Shown here in pieces: positions 53,543-64,000 of a DNA stretch of 64,000 nt; position 1 is the first letter of the stretch, and the number at the start of each line of letters is the position of its first letter. The notes under the pieces were generated by a model that was not told where the DNA came from, made no database searches, and saw only the letters and a program-made list of their open reading frames with translations. Source of the DNA: Blastopirellula marina DSM 3645 (lineage in GTDB: Bacteria; Planctomycetota; Planctomycetia; Pirellulales; Pirellulaceae); NCBI RefSeq assembly GCF_000153105.1, contig NZ_CH672377.1, forward strand, positions 1,706,405 through 1,770,404. The letters run 5' to 3'. A program made the translations under genes and the position numbers.

Positions 53543-54690
53543 GCGGAAACCTCCCTACGCGCCCATGCGTCGAGCGCGAGTAGTTGATCAATCGTTGGGG
53601 TAGGGTCAAAGTCGTGACTATCTAACGCTGCACGACATGCCCTGGATATATCGGTGAACGAGATCTCGCCGTCGAGAAAGCTCTGTACGGCCGCTTCGTT
53701 GGCGGCGTTCAAGACCGCTCCGGTCGTCCCCCCGCGCTCGGCCGCTTCTTTCCCTAATCGTAGGGCAGGAAAACGGTCCAAGTCGGGCGGTTCAAACTCC
53801 CAGCTGGACGCGACGGTGAAGTCTAGCCTTCGAGCCGGGCCAGGGAAGCGTTCCGGGAACGACATTGCATATTGTATCGGTAATTTCATGTCGGGGGGGC
53901 TCAATTGCGCCATGACCGACCCGTCAACATACTCGACCAGCGAATGGACCACCGATTGGGGGTGGACCACCACGTCTATCTTGTCTGCCGGCATATCAAA
54001 CAACCAGCGGGCCTCAATGACCTCGAGCGCCTTATTCATCATGGTCGCTGAATCGACCGTAATCTTAGGGCCCATCTTCCAAGTTGGATGATTTAAAGCC
54101 TCGGCGGTGGTCACTTGTTCCAATTGCGCCTGACTGTGATGTCGAAACGGCCCCCCAGAAGCGGTCAAAATGATCCGGGCCACTTCGCTTTGCTGTCCAG
54201 CCTGCAACGCCTGAAAGATGGCGCTATGCTCGCTGTCGACCGGTAAGATTTGGGCGTTTCGCTCGGCGGCCAGCCGCATCGCCAATCCGCCAGCCAAAAC
54301 CAGGGTCTCTTTGTTCGCTAATGCGACTCGTTTGCCCGCTTCGAGTGCGGCCCAGGTCCCTTCGAGACCGGCGCGTCCGACAATTGCGGCGACCACGATA
54401 TCGACGTCGGCGTGCGAAACCAGCTCGGCGATCGCGTCAGGGCCGATTCGCAGTTCGGTCTCTTCCGGCAAATCAGACCAATCGCGGGCCGCCGCAGCCG
54501 TTGGATCGGTCGCGACGATATAGCGTGGGACAAACTGTCGCGCGGCGGCGGCCAATTCATCCAGTTTTTGATGCGCCGTTAAAAGATGACAGACGTATCG
54601 TCCCTCGGACGCCGCAATCACGTCGAGCGTGCTGCGTCCAATGCTGCCGGTGGCGCCCAGCAGAGCAACAGATTGAGGGGAGGCCGTCAT
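53524..54690 (-). CDS. dxr: 1-deoxy-D-xylulose-5-phosphate reductoisomerase
   Basis: A 388-residue NADPH-dependent enzyme that makes 2-C-methyl-D-erythritol 4-phosphate, the second step of the MEP isoprenoid pathway. NADPH-binding [27 protein letters not shown], metal-ligand region [18 protein letters not shown] and [20 protein letters not shown] are all present. Length is normal. The frame remains open upstream to 54756 without conserved sequence, so ATG 54690 is taken. dxr and rseP are neighbours in very many bacteria. Confidence 0.96.
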   Translation of the reverse strand: MTASPQSVALLGATGSIGRSTLDVIAASEGRYVCHLLTAHQKLDELAAAARQFVPRYIVATDPTAAAARDWSDLPEETELRIGPDAIAELVSHADVDIVVAAIVGRAGLEGTWAALEAGKRVALANKETLVLAGGLAMRLAAERNAQILPVDSEHSAIFQALQAGQQSEVARIILTASGGPFRHHSQAQLEQVTTAEALNHPTWKMGPKITVDSATMMNKALEVIEARWLFDMPADKIDVVVHPQSVVHSLVEYVDGSVMAQLSPPDMKLPIQYAMSFPERFPGPARRLDFTVASSWEFEPPDLDRFPALRLGKEAAERGGTTGAVLNAANEAAVQSFLDGEISFTDISRACRAALDSHDFDPTPTIDQLLALDAWARREVSAWITCC

Positions 54691-54969
54691 GTCGACGATT
54701 CGATCGGAGGAATAGGGATATTTGGACGGATACCGGCAACAAAGACCGAGGCGCAATCGGCACTAGCCGTCCAAGTGGACCGACGCTGAAAATGCTTTTT
54801 GCATTCTACGACAACCCGAGGACCGCGCCATGGGCGACTAGCGACGCACTCATCTCTTGATGGGGCAAGTACTTGCGAATCACGCGAATTCTAGGAAGAA
54901 TCGCCCATCGCAGCAAGCCGAGCCGATTTCGACCCGCGGGACAATTCATTGGCCTGGAACTTGGCGCTG

Positions 54970-54975
54970 TATAAT
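54970..54975 (+). promoter_or_regulatory. -10 element upstream of ftsH
   Basis: A perfect TATAAT lies 64 bases ahead of the ftsH ATG, in the divergent region with dxr. The best -35 candidate, TTGGCC at 54949-54954, has a short 15-base spacer. Confidence 0.45.
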
Positions 54976-54984
54976 AGCGGCTGA

Positions 54985-57107
<2,123 letters not shown>

Positions 57108-57141
57108 CTTTCGACGCGTTCAAAATTCGTTACACTAAACC

Positions 57142-57174
57142 AAGTCGCCGGTATTTATGCCGGCGGCTTTTTTT
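57142..57174 (+). terminator. Intrinsic terminator after ftsH
   Basis: AAGTCGCCGG (57142-57151) / CCGGCGGCTT (57160-57169) form a 10-bp stem with one G-U pair and an 8-base loop, followed by seven Ts. Confidence 0.9.
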
Positions 57175-57192
57175 ATCGCGTGGGAGGCGAAG

Positions 57193-58206
57193 ATGCTACG
57201 AATTGTGATGATGGGAACCGGTCCATTCGCGGCGCCTACCTTTCGCCGACTCCTTGCTTCGCCGCACAACGTGCTCGCTCTGCTGACGCAGCCGCCGCGC
57301 GCGATGCGCGGCAATCGCCAGGCGCCGCTCAGTCCCATGCGGGCCGTCGCCGAAGAATTCGACTTGCCGATCCATTGGCCCGAAAGCGTCAACACGCCGG
57401 AATCGCACGAGATCTTACGCGCCTACGCCGCCGATCTGTTTGTCGTTTGCGACTACGGGCAAATCCTCTCGGCCGACACGCTGATGCTCGCCAAGCTAGG
57501 CGGGATCAACCTGCATGGATCGCTATTGCCCAAATATCGCGGCGCCGCGCCCGTCAATTGGGCGATGTACAACGGCGATGCGGAGACCGGCGTGACCGTT
57601 ATCCACATGACGCCCAAATTGGACGGCGGACCAATTTTGGCGATCGCCAAAACGCCGATTGACGCCGATGAAGACGCGGTTGAGTTGGAAGAACGACTCT
57701 CGCTCATCGGCATCGAACCGGTCATCGATTCGATCGCGCTGCTCGAAAAACATGGGAACAATCCGCCGGGCCAGCTGCAAGATCCGGCGCTGGTCACCAA
57801 GGCCCGCCGCTTGCGCAAAGAAGATGGCGACCTGCCGTGGGCGCGCACTGCGGCCGAAATCTACAACCAGCATCGCGCATTTCAGCCCTGGCCAGGGACC
57901 TATACGCATTGGCTGCGCGACGGCGCCGAGCCGCTGCGGTTGATCGTCAAACGCATGACGCCGTTGGCCAGCGACGCGCGCGTCGCCCCCGGGCAAGTCG
58001 CGTCGACGGACGAAGGACGACTGGTCGTTGCAACCGCCGGTGGTCAAATCGCCCTGGACGAAATTCAACCGGCCGGCAAGCGCGTCATGCAGGCGGCCGA
58101 GTTTTTGAACGGCTATGGGCTTCGCGCGGGTGACCGGTTTGGCTCGTTTGAGCCGCTTCCGGGAACCGACAACATTCCCCCGGCTAGTCCCGGCAGTCGA
58201 GCGTAA
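57193..58206 (+). CDS. fmt: Methionyl-tRNA formyltransferase
   Basis: A 337-residue enzyme formylating initiator Met-tRNA. Start ATG 57193 with GGGAGG nine bases upstream. The formyl-THF-binding/catalytic region is INLHGSLLPKYRGAAPVNWA (Asn, His and, further on, Asp in MTPKLDGGPI), and a C-terminal OB-fold domain (TYTHWLRDGAEPLRLI) is present. Its 3' end overlaps the convergent dehydrogenase gene by 23 bases. Confidence 0.95.
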   Translation: MLRIVMMGTGPFAAPTFRRLLASPHNVLALLTQPPRAMRGNRQAPLSPMRAVAEEFDLPIHWPESVNTPESHEILRAYAADLFVVCDYGQILSADTLMLAKLGGINLHGSLLPKYRGAAPVNWAMYNGDAETGVTVIHMTPKLDGGPILAIAKTPIDADEDAVELEERLSLIGIEPVIDSIALLEKHGNNPPGQLQDPALVTKARRLRKEDGDLPWARTAAEIYNQHRAFQPWPGTYTHWLRDGAEPLRLIVKRMTPLASDARVAPGQVASTDEGRLVVATAGGQIALDEIQPAGKRVMQAAEFLNGYGLRAGDRFGSFEPLPGTDNIPPASPGSRA

Positions 58207-59185
58207 TCTTGCCGAACTGCGTCGAGCGCCGCATCTTCTCGATCGCTTCGTTGACCGCCGCCAGCGGCAGCGTCTCGTCGATAATCGGTTTGATTTTGTG
58301 CTCGTTGACAAACTGCAGCATCGCCGCAAAATCGTCCGGCGAACCCATCGTCGAGCCGATCAAATGCAGCTGCTTCCAAAAGACCTTGAACAGGTCCAGC
58401 TTGGGGGGCGGCCCGGCCGTCGCGCCATAGTTCACGATCCGCCCACCTGGCGCCGCCAGATCCAAGAGCCCGCGATAACCGGCTCCACCGGCGCTGTCGA
58501 TGATTAGGTTGACCGGGCCGAACTGCGTGTTCGCTTCGCCCACCCAATCGGTTGCGTTGTAGTCATAGCCGTGCTTCGCACCATAGCGAATCGCCTTCTC
58601 GATCTTCTCGCTGGAAGAGGAAGTGACGATCACCTCGGCGCCAGCCGCGCAGGCGAATTGCAGCGCAAACGTCGCGACTCCGCCGCCGATGCCGCTGATC
58701 AACACCTTCTCGCCTGGCTGAAGTCTGCCTTGCGTGAACAACGCGCGATAGGCGGTCATGCCTGCCAGCGGGAGCGCCGCCGCTTCTACAAAACTAAGGT
58801 GACTCGGCTTTTCGTGCAGGTACTTTGCTGGAACCTGCACATGCGTGGCGAACGTGCCGTTGACCGGCATCCCTAATATTTTGAACGCTTCGGACTGGGC
58901 CGCTGGGTTATCTCCCCAATTCCACCCCGGATTGATAATCACCTCGCGACCGAGCCAGCTTGCCGACGGCGAATCGTTGGTCTTACTAACAACGCCGGCG
59001 CCATCGGATCCTAAAATCGACGGCAATTGAATGCCGGGATACATTCCTTGGCTGATCCAAAAGTCCCGCCGGTTCAGCGCGGCGGCGTTGAGTTGAACGA
59101 CGACTTCGTGATCGCTAGCAATCAAATCGTCGCCGGACTCTAGCACCAGGGGGGAATCCAATTGTTTGAGTATCGCGGCCTTCAC
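58184..59185 (-). CDS. MDR-family (zinc-type alcohol dehydrogenase/quinone oxidoreductase) enzyme
   Basis: A 333-residue NAD(P)-dependent reductase: N-terminal GroES-like domain (ALNRRDFWISQGMYPGIQLP, LGSDGAGVV), Rossmann motif VLISGIGGGVATFALQFA and the family end INEAIEKMRR-like AVNEAIEKMRRSTQFGKI. The catalytic zinc Cys of alcohol dehydrogenases is absent (RRDFW in place of C-x-T/S-D), so it is probably a quinone-oxidoreductase/enoyl-reductase type. Substrate unknown. Confidence 0.85.
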   Translation of the reverse strand: MKAAILKQLDSPLVLESGDDLIASDHEVVVQLNAAALNRRDFWISQGMYPGIQLPSILGSDGAGVVSKTNDSPSASWLGREVIINPGWNWGDNPAAQSEAFKILGMPVNGTFATHVQVPAKYLHEKPSHLSFVEAAALPLAGMTAYRALFTQGRLQPGEKVLISGIGGGVATFALQFACAAGAEVIVTSSSSEKIEKAIRYGAKHGYDYNATDWVGEANTQFGPVNLIIDSAGGAGYRGLLDLAAPGGRIVNYGATAGPPPKLDLFKVFWKQLHLIGSTMGSPDDFAAMLQFVNEHKIKPIIDETLPLAAVNEAIEKMRRSTQFGKITLDCRD

Positions 59186-59797
59186 GGAGCGGCTCCTAAG
59201 TAGATATCAACAAATAGTGCGGTCTTGATACCAACACCGAATACTCCACAGCGGATGAAATTCTCCATCGAAAATCATCATCGCTATATTTCTATTCTCA
59301 CAGCGGAAAAGCGTAAGGAAATGCGTACGCCCGCAACAGGCGTTAAGGATTTTTTCTGGCGATTTTCACGGCGTGCAAACTCTCTTGCGGCGCCCCCTTT
59401 GGCGCCAAGCAAGGAAAGCGAATGACGCCGGAGTGAATTTTGGAAGCTTTTTTTCGTCTTTGCGGAATAACGAGCGGTCGACGTCACGAATGGTTTCGAT
59501 AGTAGAACACTCGGCGACACCCAATTTGCAGTGACGCCGGTCATTCATAAGCCAACGAAGCGCGACGGTCGAAAATGCCATCTCTAGGGATGCTTTTCGA
59601 CCGTCTCTTTTTCTTGTCGCTTCCGCTAGGGGCCCTCCTGAACCCCTCTGCTGCATGGCTGTCTGTCTGGTGGATGGACGGCGGATCGTGTTCTGGGCGC
59701 CGCCAGCGACATCTCGCCGATTTCGCTCGGCTGCGGTACAATCCTCGGTTCGACTTGCCCTAACTCTTGGCAGGAAAACGACTTCAACGGTTCTTCT
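59186..59797. other. Intergenic region with orphan hairpins, no gene
   Basis: About 610 bases between a divergent dehydrogenase and metG. No conserved frame. There is a strong terminator-like hairpin at 59564-59612 and a weaker ACGCC/GGCGT hairpin followed by TTTTTT around 59328-59355, both facing + although no + strand gene lies upstream. A small RNA is possible. The metG promoter may include TACAAT at 59737-59742. Confidence 0.4.
59564..59612 (+). terminator. Orphan intrinsic terminator-like hairpin
   Basis: GACGGTCGAAAA (59564-59575) and TTTTCGACCGTC (59594-59605) form a perfect 12-bp stem enclosing an 18-base loop, followed by TCTTTTTCTT. There is no + strand protein gene upstream of it within 1.3 kb, so it would end an untranslated transcript. 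Confidence 0.65.
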
Positions 59798-61852
59798 ATG
59801 ACTTCGCGACGAATTCTTGTAACTTCTGCTTTGCCCTACGCGAATGGCCCGATCCACATCGGCCACTTAGTCGAGTACATCCAGACCGACATCTGGGTCC
59901 GCTTTCAGCGGCTGCGCGGCGCCGATTGTCGCTACTTCTGCGCCGACGATACGCACGGCACGGCGATCACGATCAGCGCCAAACGCAATGAAGTTTCGGA
60001 AGAAGAGTTCATCGCGAAAATGAGCGCGGAACATCAGACCGACTTCGCTGGCTTCGCTATCGAGTTCGACAATTACGGCTCAACCAACAGCGAAGAGAAT
60101 CGGGAGCTCTGCGCCCAATTTTGGAAGTCGCTCCGCGATGCCGATCTGGTCATCGAGAAAGAAATTGAACAACTTTACGATCCCGAGGCCCAGCAGTTTC
60201 TCGCCGATCGCTTTGTCCGCGGCACTTGCCCCAAGTGTGGCCGGACCAATCAACCCGGCGACAACTGCGAGTGCGGGCACACCTACACGCCGGCCGACCT
60301 GATCGATCCGGTGAGCGTCCTCTCGGGCGCGACGCCAGAGCTGCGCAAAGCGACGCATTTGTTCGTCGCCCTTGAGAAGCTGCATCCCTTCTTGGAAAAA
60401 TGGTCGCAAAGCGGCGAGCATTTGCAGACGGAAGTCGCCAACTATTTGAAAGGACACTTCCTGCACGAAGAGCTGCGTGATTGGGACATCTCGCGACCGG
60501 GCCCCTATTTCGGCTTTGAGATCCCCGACAGTCCCGGCAACTATTGGTACGTCTGGTTCGACGCGCCGATCGGCTACATCGCTTCGACCTGGGAGTGGTG
60601 CAAACGCAACGGCGAATCGCTCGACAAATGGTGGAAAGATCCGGAAACCGAAGTCCATCACTTCATCGGCAAAGACATCACCTACTTCCACACGCTCTTC
60701 TGGCCCGGCATGTTGCAGACGGCCGGCTTTACGCTGCCGACCAAGGTGCACATTCACGGCTTTTTGACCGTCGGCGGCGAGAAGATGTCGAAGAGCAAAG
60801 GGACCTTCGTTAAAGCGGCGAAGTACCTGGAGCATCTCGATCCGGCTTACCTTCGCTATTACTACGCGACCAAGCTCGGCCCGCGTCTGGACGATCTTGA
60901 CCTGAACGTCGCAGAGTTCGCTGAGAAGATCGACAGCGATCTGGTCGGCAAAGTGGTCAACATCGCGAGCCGCTGCGCCAAGTTCGTGCAAACTACCGGG
61001 CTCTCGGCCGCCTATCCCGATGACGACGGACGGTTTGAGTATGCCGCCCAAGCCGGCGAAGAGATCGCCGCCGCCTACGAAGCGTGCGACTACAATCGCG
61101 CGATGCGGTTGATCTTGGAACTGGCCGATCGGGCCAATCCCTTTATCGAAGCGAACAAACCGTGGGAGCTGCGGAAAGATCCGGCCAACGCCCAAGCGTT
61201 GCAAGACGTCTGCACGGTGGGGATCAACCTGTTCCGCCAGATCATCATTTACTTGTCGCCGGTGCTGCCCAAGCTGGCGACCGAAGTCGGCGCACTGCTG
61301 AATGATCCGATCACGTCGTGGGACCAGTCGCAAACGCCGCTGGCAGGGACGCAGATCAACAAATTCGAACACTTGATGAAACGAGTCGACACAAAGCGAG
61401 TTCAAGCCATGATTGACGAAAGCAAAGAAGAAACCGCCGACGCTGACGCCGCCAACCCAGCCGACGAAATCGCCGCCAAGTTCAACGACAGCGCCGACGT
61501 GCTGGCCGCCGAACCGTTGGCCGAAGAATGCACGATTGACGACTTCATGAAGGTCGACCTGCGTGTCGCCCGCGTGCTGCACGCCGAAGAAGTCACCGAT
61601 GCCCGCAAGCTGCTGAAGCTGACGCTCAGTCTCGGCGGCGACGAGCGTCGCCAGGTCTTCGCCGGCATCAAAGCGGCCTACAAACCAGAAGATCTGATTG
61701 GCCGCCTGGTCGTGATGGTCGCCAACCTGAAGCCGCGGCAGATGAAGTTCGGCCTGTCCGAAGGCATGGTCGCCGCCGCCGGAGAAGGGGGCGCCGAAGT
61801 CTTTGTGCTCACCGCCGATGAAGGCGCCAAGCCGGGACATCGCGTCCACTAA
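59798..61852 (+). CDS. metG: Methionyl-tRNA synthetase
   Basis: A 684-residue class I aminoacyl-tRNA synthetase. HIGH motif in [15 protein letters not shown], the zinc knuckle [22 protein letters not shown] in [13 protein letters not shown] and the anticodon-binding helical domain. The C-terminal ~105 residues ([21 protein letters not shown]) are the Trbp111-like tRNA-binding domain that makes the dimer form. A terminator follows. Confidence 0.97.
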   Translation: MTSRRILVTSALPYANGPIHIGHLVEYIQTDIWVRFQRLRGADCRYFCADDTHGTAITISAKRNEVSEEEFIAKMSAEHQTDFAGFAIEFDNYGSTNSEENRELCAQFWKSLRDADLVIEKEIEQLYDPEAQQFLADRFVRGTCPKCGRTNQPGDNCECGHTYTPADLIDPVSVLSGATPELRKATHLFVALEKLHPFLEKWSQSGEHLQTEVANYLKGHFLHEELRDWDISRPGPYFGFEIPDSPGNYWYVWFDAPIGYIASTWEWCKRNGESLDKWWKDPETEVHHFIGKDITYFHTLFWPGMLQTAGFTLPTKVHIHGFLTVGGEKMSKSKGTFVKAAKYLEHLDPAYLRYYYATKLGPRLDDLDLNVAEFAEKIDSDLVGKVVNIASRCAKFVQTTGLSAAYPDDDGRFEYAAQAGEEIAAAYEACDYNRAMRLILELADRANPFIEANKPWELRKDPANAQALQDVCTVGINLFRQIIIYLSPVLPKLATEVGALLNDPITSWDQSQTPLAGTQINKFEHLMKRVDTKRVQAMIDESKEETADADAANPADEIAAKFNDSADVLAAEPLAEECTIDDFMKVDLRVARVLHAEEVTDARKLLKLTLSLGGDERRQVFAGIKAAYKPEDLIGRLVVMVANLKPRQMKFGLSEGMVAAAGEGGAEVFVLTADEGAKPGHRVH

Positions 61853-61882
61853 ACCGAACTTCGATGTTCGACAAGCTCAACG

Positions 61883-61917
61883 AGCGACGCCCACAGTTCC
61901 CTGGGCGTCGCTTTTTT
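61883..61917 (+). terminator. Intrinsic terminator after metG
   Basis: AGCGACGCCC (61883-61892) / GGGCGTCGCT (61903-61912) form a 10-bp stem with a 10-base loop, followed by TTTTTT. Confidence 0.9.
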
Positions 61918-62062
61918 CGCAGTAGGCAGTTCCAGGGCATTTCGCCATTTCAACCGGTGCAGCGACCAACGCAGGAATTCCAACCGCGGCCCGATGCTTT
62001 CTACCGACTTCGTCGGCCCTGATAGCGGAGCTATCGCGGCCAACCATGATGTGGACTTCCGC

Positions 62063-62830
62063 CTACAGCACGCCCAGCTCGCCGTAGAGACCTTCGATCG
62101 TCTCGGCGTCGATCTGCGGCAGATGTTGCGCGGCGCCGGTGGTGAGGCTCAGATTCAGCAATTGAGCGACGCGGCGCGGCGAACCTTCGGACAATGCATG
62201 AATCCGTGCGATCGCCGCTTCGTCCACTTCCGGAAAGTCGTCCTGCTCCAGCAAGGTCGACTCGACAAAGTCTTGCGTCTCTTCCACGGTCCACGGCTCG
62301 AGATCGACCCGCAGTTCGCACAGTTCTAGAATGCGCCGATCGATCTGCCGCAGCGAACCTTCGAGCGCCGCTAGCACCACCGTCAGCTTGGCGCCATCCT
62401 GCGCCGGAGCACGCAGCAATTGCAACACGACGTTGGCGGCGTCCATCGTCATCTCGTCAGCATTGTCCAGAAACAAGACCGCCGCTTGGCGTTCGGCCGC
62501 CAGCACCGCCAACTGATCGGCCAAAGCGATCGTCGGGTATTGGCCCGGTTTCAGACGCCCTCCCCAAGCTTCGACTAGCAGCGACGCCATGTCGTAGGAA
62601 GCCAATCCGGTCGCCGCGATCTGGGCGACGGAAACATGGGCCGCAGCGAGTTGCGCGGCGTAACGTGACATCAGCGTCGATTTGCCGACGCCGGCCGGAC
62701 CGATCACCACGGCGCAGCGACGGTTTGACTGCCAGACGTAGTCAAGCCGCGCCCAGGCTTCGGCAAACGGCGCGCTGCGCAGCAATTGCTCGTCGCTCAG
62801 TTGATTCAAGGAATGTTCGTTCTGGGGCAT
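62063..62830 (-). CDS. ExeA-like AAA ATPase
   Basis: A 255-residue soluble ATPase of the ExeA/AAA_22 type: Walker A VIGPAGVGKSTLM at ~43-55, Walker B AAVLFLDNADEMT, and a C-terminal helical lid with IHALSEGSPRRVAQLLNL, as in ExeA/GspA and MuB-like proteins. No peptidoglycan-binding or membrane part is present, so it is a stand-alone version; such proteins support secretion or pilus systems or DNA transactions. The start is ATG 62830. Confidence 0.8.
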   Translation of the reverse strand: MPQNEHSLNQLSDEQLLRSAPFAEAWARLDYVWQSNRRCAVVIGPAGVGKSTLMSRYAAQLAAAHVSVAQIAATGLASYDMASLLVEAWGGRLKPGQYPTIALADQLAVLAAERQAAVLFLDNADEMTMDAANVVLQLLRAPAQDGAKLTVVLAALEGSLRQIDRRILELCELRVDLEPWTVEETQDFVESTLLEQDDFPEVDEAAIARIHALSEGSPRRVAQLLNLSLTTGAAQHLPQIDAETIEGLYGELGVL

Positions 62831-62940
62831 CGGCGCAACAGTACGTATCAGAGGGTATTCGTCTATCTTGTTTGTTCGGTAAAATCGTTAGGCGCCCTGT
62901 AGGCATTCTGTTAAACCATCTTTGAGCTAGCACGCTGCAA

Positions 62941-63663
62941 ATGTCGCATCGATTCTTTTTAGAAGCGCCGATTACGGGAGATACCGTTGAAATCGACGGC
63001 CCCGAAGCCCATCATCTTTTGCACGTAATGCGGGCAAAAATTGGCGCCCAAGTCACGCTGTTCGATGATAGCGGCGCTCAATTCGCCGCCGAAATCATCG
63101 CTGTCGGCCGCAAATCAGCGACTGCACGGGTTGTCGCTCGCCAAGAGGTGAGCCGCGAACTGCCGATCTCGCTGACGATCGCCGCCGCTCTACCGAAGGG
63201 GGATCGCCAACGCTGGCTCGTCGAAAAATGCGTCGAGTTAGGCGTGACTGATCTAACGCCGCTAGATACCGAGCGGAGCGTTTCGCTGAAAAAGGAAAAG
63301 TCGCTCGACAAGTTGCGGGGCTACGTGATCGACGCTAGCAAGCAATGCGAGCGTAACCGCTTGATGCGAATCGCCGATTCGGCCGCGCTGCCAGCCTTTT
63401 GGAATCATGCGTCTCTGAGTGCGGTGCGCCTGATCGCCGATCCCGACGCCTGCGAGTCGGTCGCCGACTTGTTGCCGGCCGAGCCGACCGATGTCATCGT
63501 CGCCATCGGACCCGAAGGAGGTTTCTCGCCTGACGAGTATCAAGCCGCTCTGTCAGCCGGTTGGCGCGGGTTCCGACTAGGAAAGCGAATCTTGCGAATC
63601 GAGACCGCAGCGTTGGCGACAGCCGCCGTGATCGCCGCCCAATACGATCGCTCCGACGTCTAG
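62941..63663 (+). CDS. rsmE: 16S rRNA (uracil(1498)-N3)-methyltransferase
   Basis: A 240-residue SPOUT-class methyltransferase that methylates U1498 of 16S rRNA. HLLHVMRAKIGAQVTLFDDSG opens the PUA-like part, ALPKGDRQRWLVEKCVELGV and DASKQCERNRL are family motifs, and the knotted SAM-binding end is VAIGPEGGFSPDEYQAA with GKRILRIETAALATAAVIA. Complete length. Confidence 0.95.
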   Translation: MSHRFFLEAPITGDTVEIDGPEAHHLLHVMRAKIGAQVTLFDDSGAQFAAEIIAVGRKSATARVVARQEVSRELPISLTIAAALPKGDRQRWLVEKCVELGVTDLTPLDTERSVSLKKEKSLDKLRGYVIDASKQCERNRLMRIADSAALPAFWNHASLSAVRLIADPDACESVADLLPAEPTDVIVAIGPEGGFSPDEYQAALSAGWRGFRLGKRILRIETAALATAAVIAAQYDRSDV

Positions 63664-63887
63664 CGTAGGTTCGATCCGATTCCGAGTCGTCCAATCGCCA
63701 GATGCAAAAAGTGTCGCGATGCCTGTTTGACCAGCGGCTCGGGAGAAAGAGGAGCGGAGGCAGCTGGCGCCGATTGCTTTGTCGGCTGCTGGCGCAGCGC
63801 CGCTACATACTGTCGCGTGGTTTCTTCGCCGCACGACAGTCCCAGACGTTGCTTCAGCTGATAGAGATCGATTACGTGGCGATCCAA
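63660..63887 (-). CDS. Possible small protein, unknown
   Basis: A 75-codon minus-strand frame from a TTG at 63887 (or a little upstream) to TAG at 63660, overlapping rsmE by four bases. The sequence has DRHVIDLYQLKQRLGL and a Pro/Ala-rich stretch. No ribosome site and no recognised family; the start is doubtful and it may be a frame by chance. Confidence 0.3.
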   Translation of the reverse strand: MDRHVIDLYQLKQRLGLSCGEETTRQYVAALRQQPTKQSAPAASAPLSPEPLVKQASRHFLHLAIGRLGIGSNLR

Positions 63888-64000
63888 GCTTGGCCCCCAA
63901 GGAATCGCTAGCGTCTGTAACCATTAACAGACGCGGCAATCACTAAGTATCGACTCGGCACGGCGGATCGAATGAGCCAAACGGCAGCGCCCGATGCGAC

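Noticed and set aside
59366-59866. 166-codon minus-strand frame before metG
   Set aside because: It overlaps the metG start and the orphan hairpin, with Arg-rich, non-conserved composition.
60080-61849. 589-codon open frame antisense to metG
   Set aside because: It mirrors the third-position GC pattern of metG; no conserved motif, no ribosome site. Long antisense frames occur all along this GC-rich sequence (also opposite 391-1401 and 44505-45485).

Overview
This 64 kb window looks like chromosome from a planctomycete of the Pirellula/Blastopirellula/Rhodopirellula type. The reasons are three DUF1559 prepilin-like genes, a DUF1592 + DUF1552 cytochrome/Tat gene pair, a YTV-like tyrosine/valine repeat surface protein, a Tat-exported Gfo/Idh- and esterase-rich gene content, and mid-50s GC. 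No rRNA genes and no CRISPR array were seen. The call is from gene content only; no database search was possible.

Layout. 1-3455 is ordinary chromosome (exported HAD phosphatase, HxlR regulator, FabF). 3480-11930 is an accessory block. Its left part holds two tandem 'integrase + convergent cargo' modules, partly collapsed into each other: an intact tyrosine recombinase, a 5'-truncated unknown cargo gene, the 3' end of a second integrase, and an intact GHKL-ATPase/DUF4325 gene, with the N-terminal stump of another GHKL-ATPase at the fabF border. Its right part (7718-11929) is a 4.2 kb island in a tRNA-Arg(CCT) gene, bounded by a 38-bp direct repeat. It has a truncated integrase beside the intact tRNA and one cargo operon: TIGR04255-family protein, HTH protein, unknown protein.

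11930-28970 is core and metabolic: a VOC protein, hemX-like/hemA heme genes, a SpoIIE-type phosphatase, an exported polysaccharide-pyruvyl-transferase-like protein, a family 4 uracil-DNA glycosylase, a guanidine-III riboswitch with its SMR exporter (sugE/gdx), a CPXCG protein, two related membrane proteins, pgi, two amidohydrolase-like genes and the DUF1592/DUF1552 pair. 28970-39970 is envelope-related: DUF1559/lipoprotein pairs, an esterase, a Gfo/Idh/MocA oxidoreductase, PAP2 phosphatase, LptF/G permease, GT39 glycosyltransferase and FkbM methyltransferase.

40089-63900 holds lepA, an AspT/YidE-type transporter, the YTV-like protein, a MarR regulator with a visible operator, tandem cupredoxin-like proteins, a third DUF1559/lipoprotein pair, dxr-rseP-HAD, ftsH (interrupted by a one-base frameshift), fmt, a zinc-type dehydrogenase, metG, an ExeA-like ATPase and rsmE.

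Most interesting: the tRNA-Arg island, in which the element appears to have replaced the 5' half of the tRNA; its three-gene translationally coupled cargo operon; the tandem integrase-cargo modules; the guanidine-III riboswitch; the ftsH frameshift; and a cupredoxin duplicate that lost its copper ligands.
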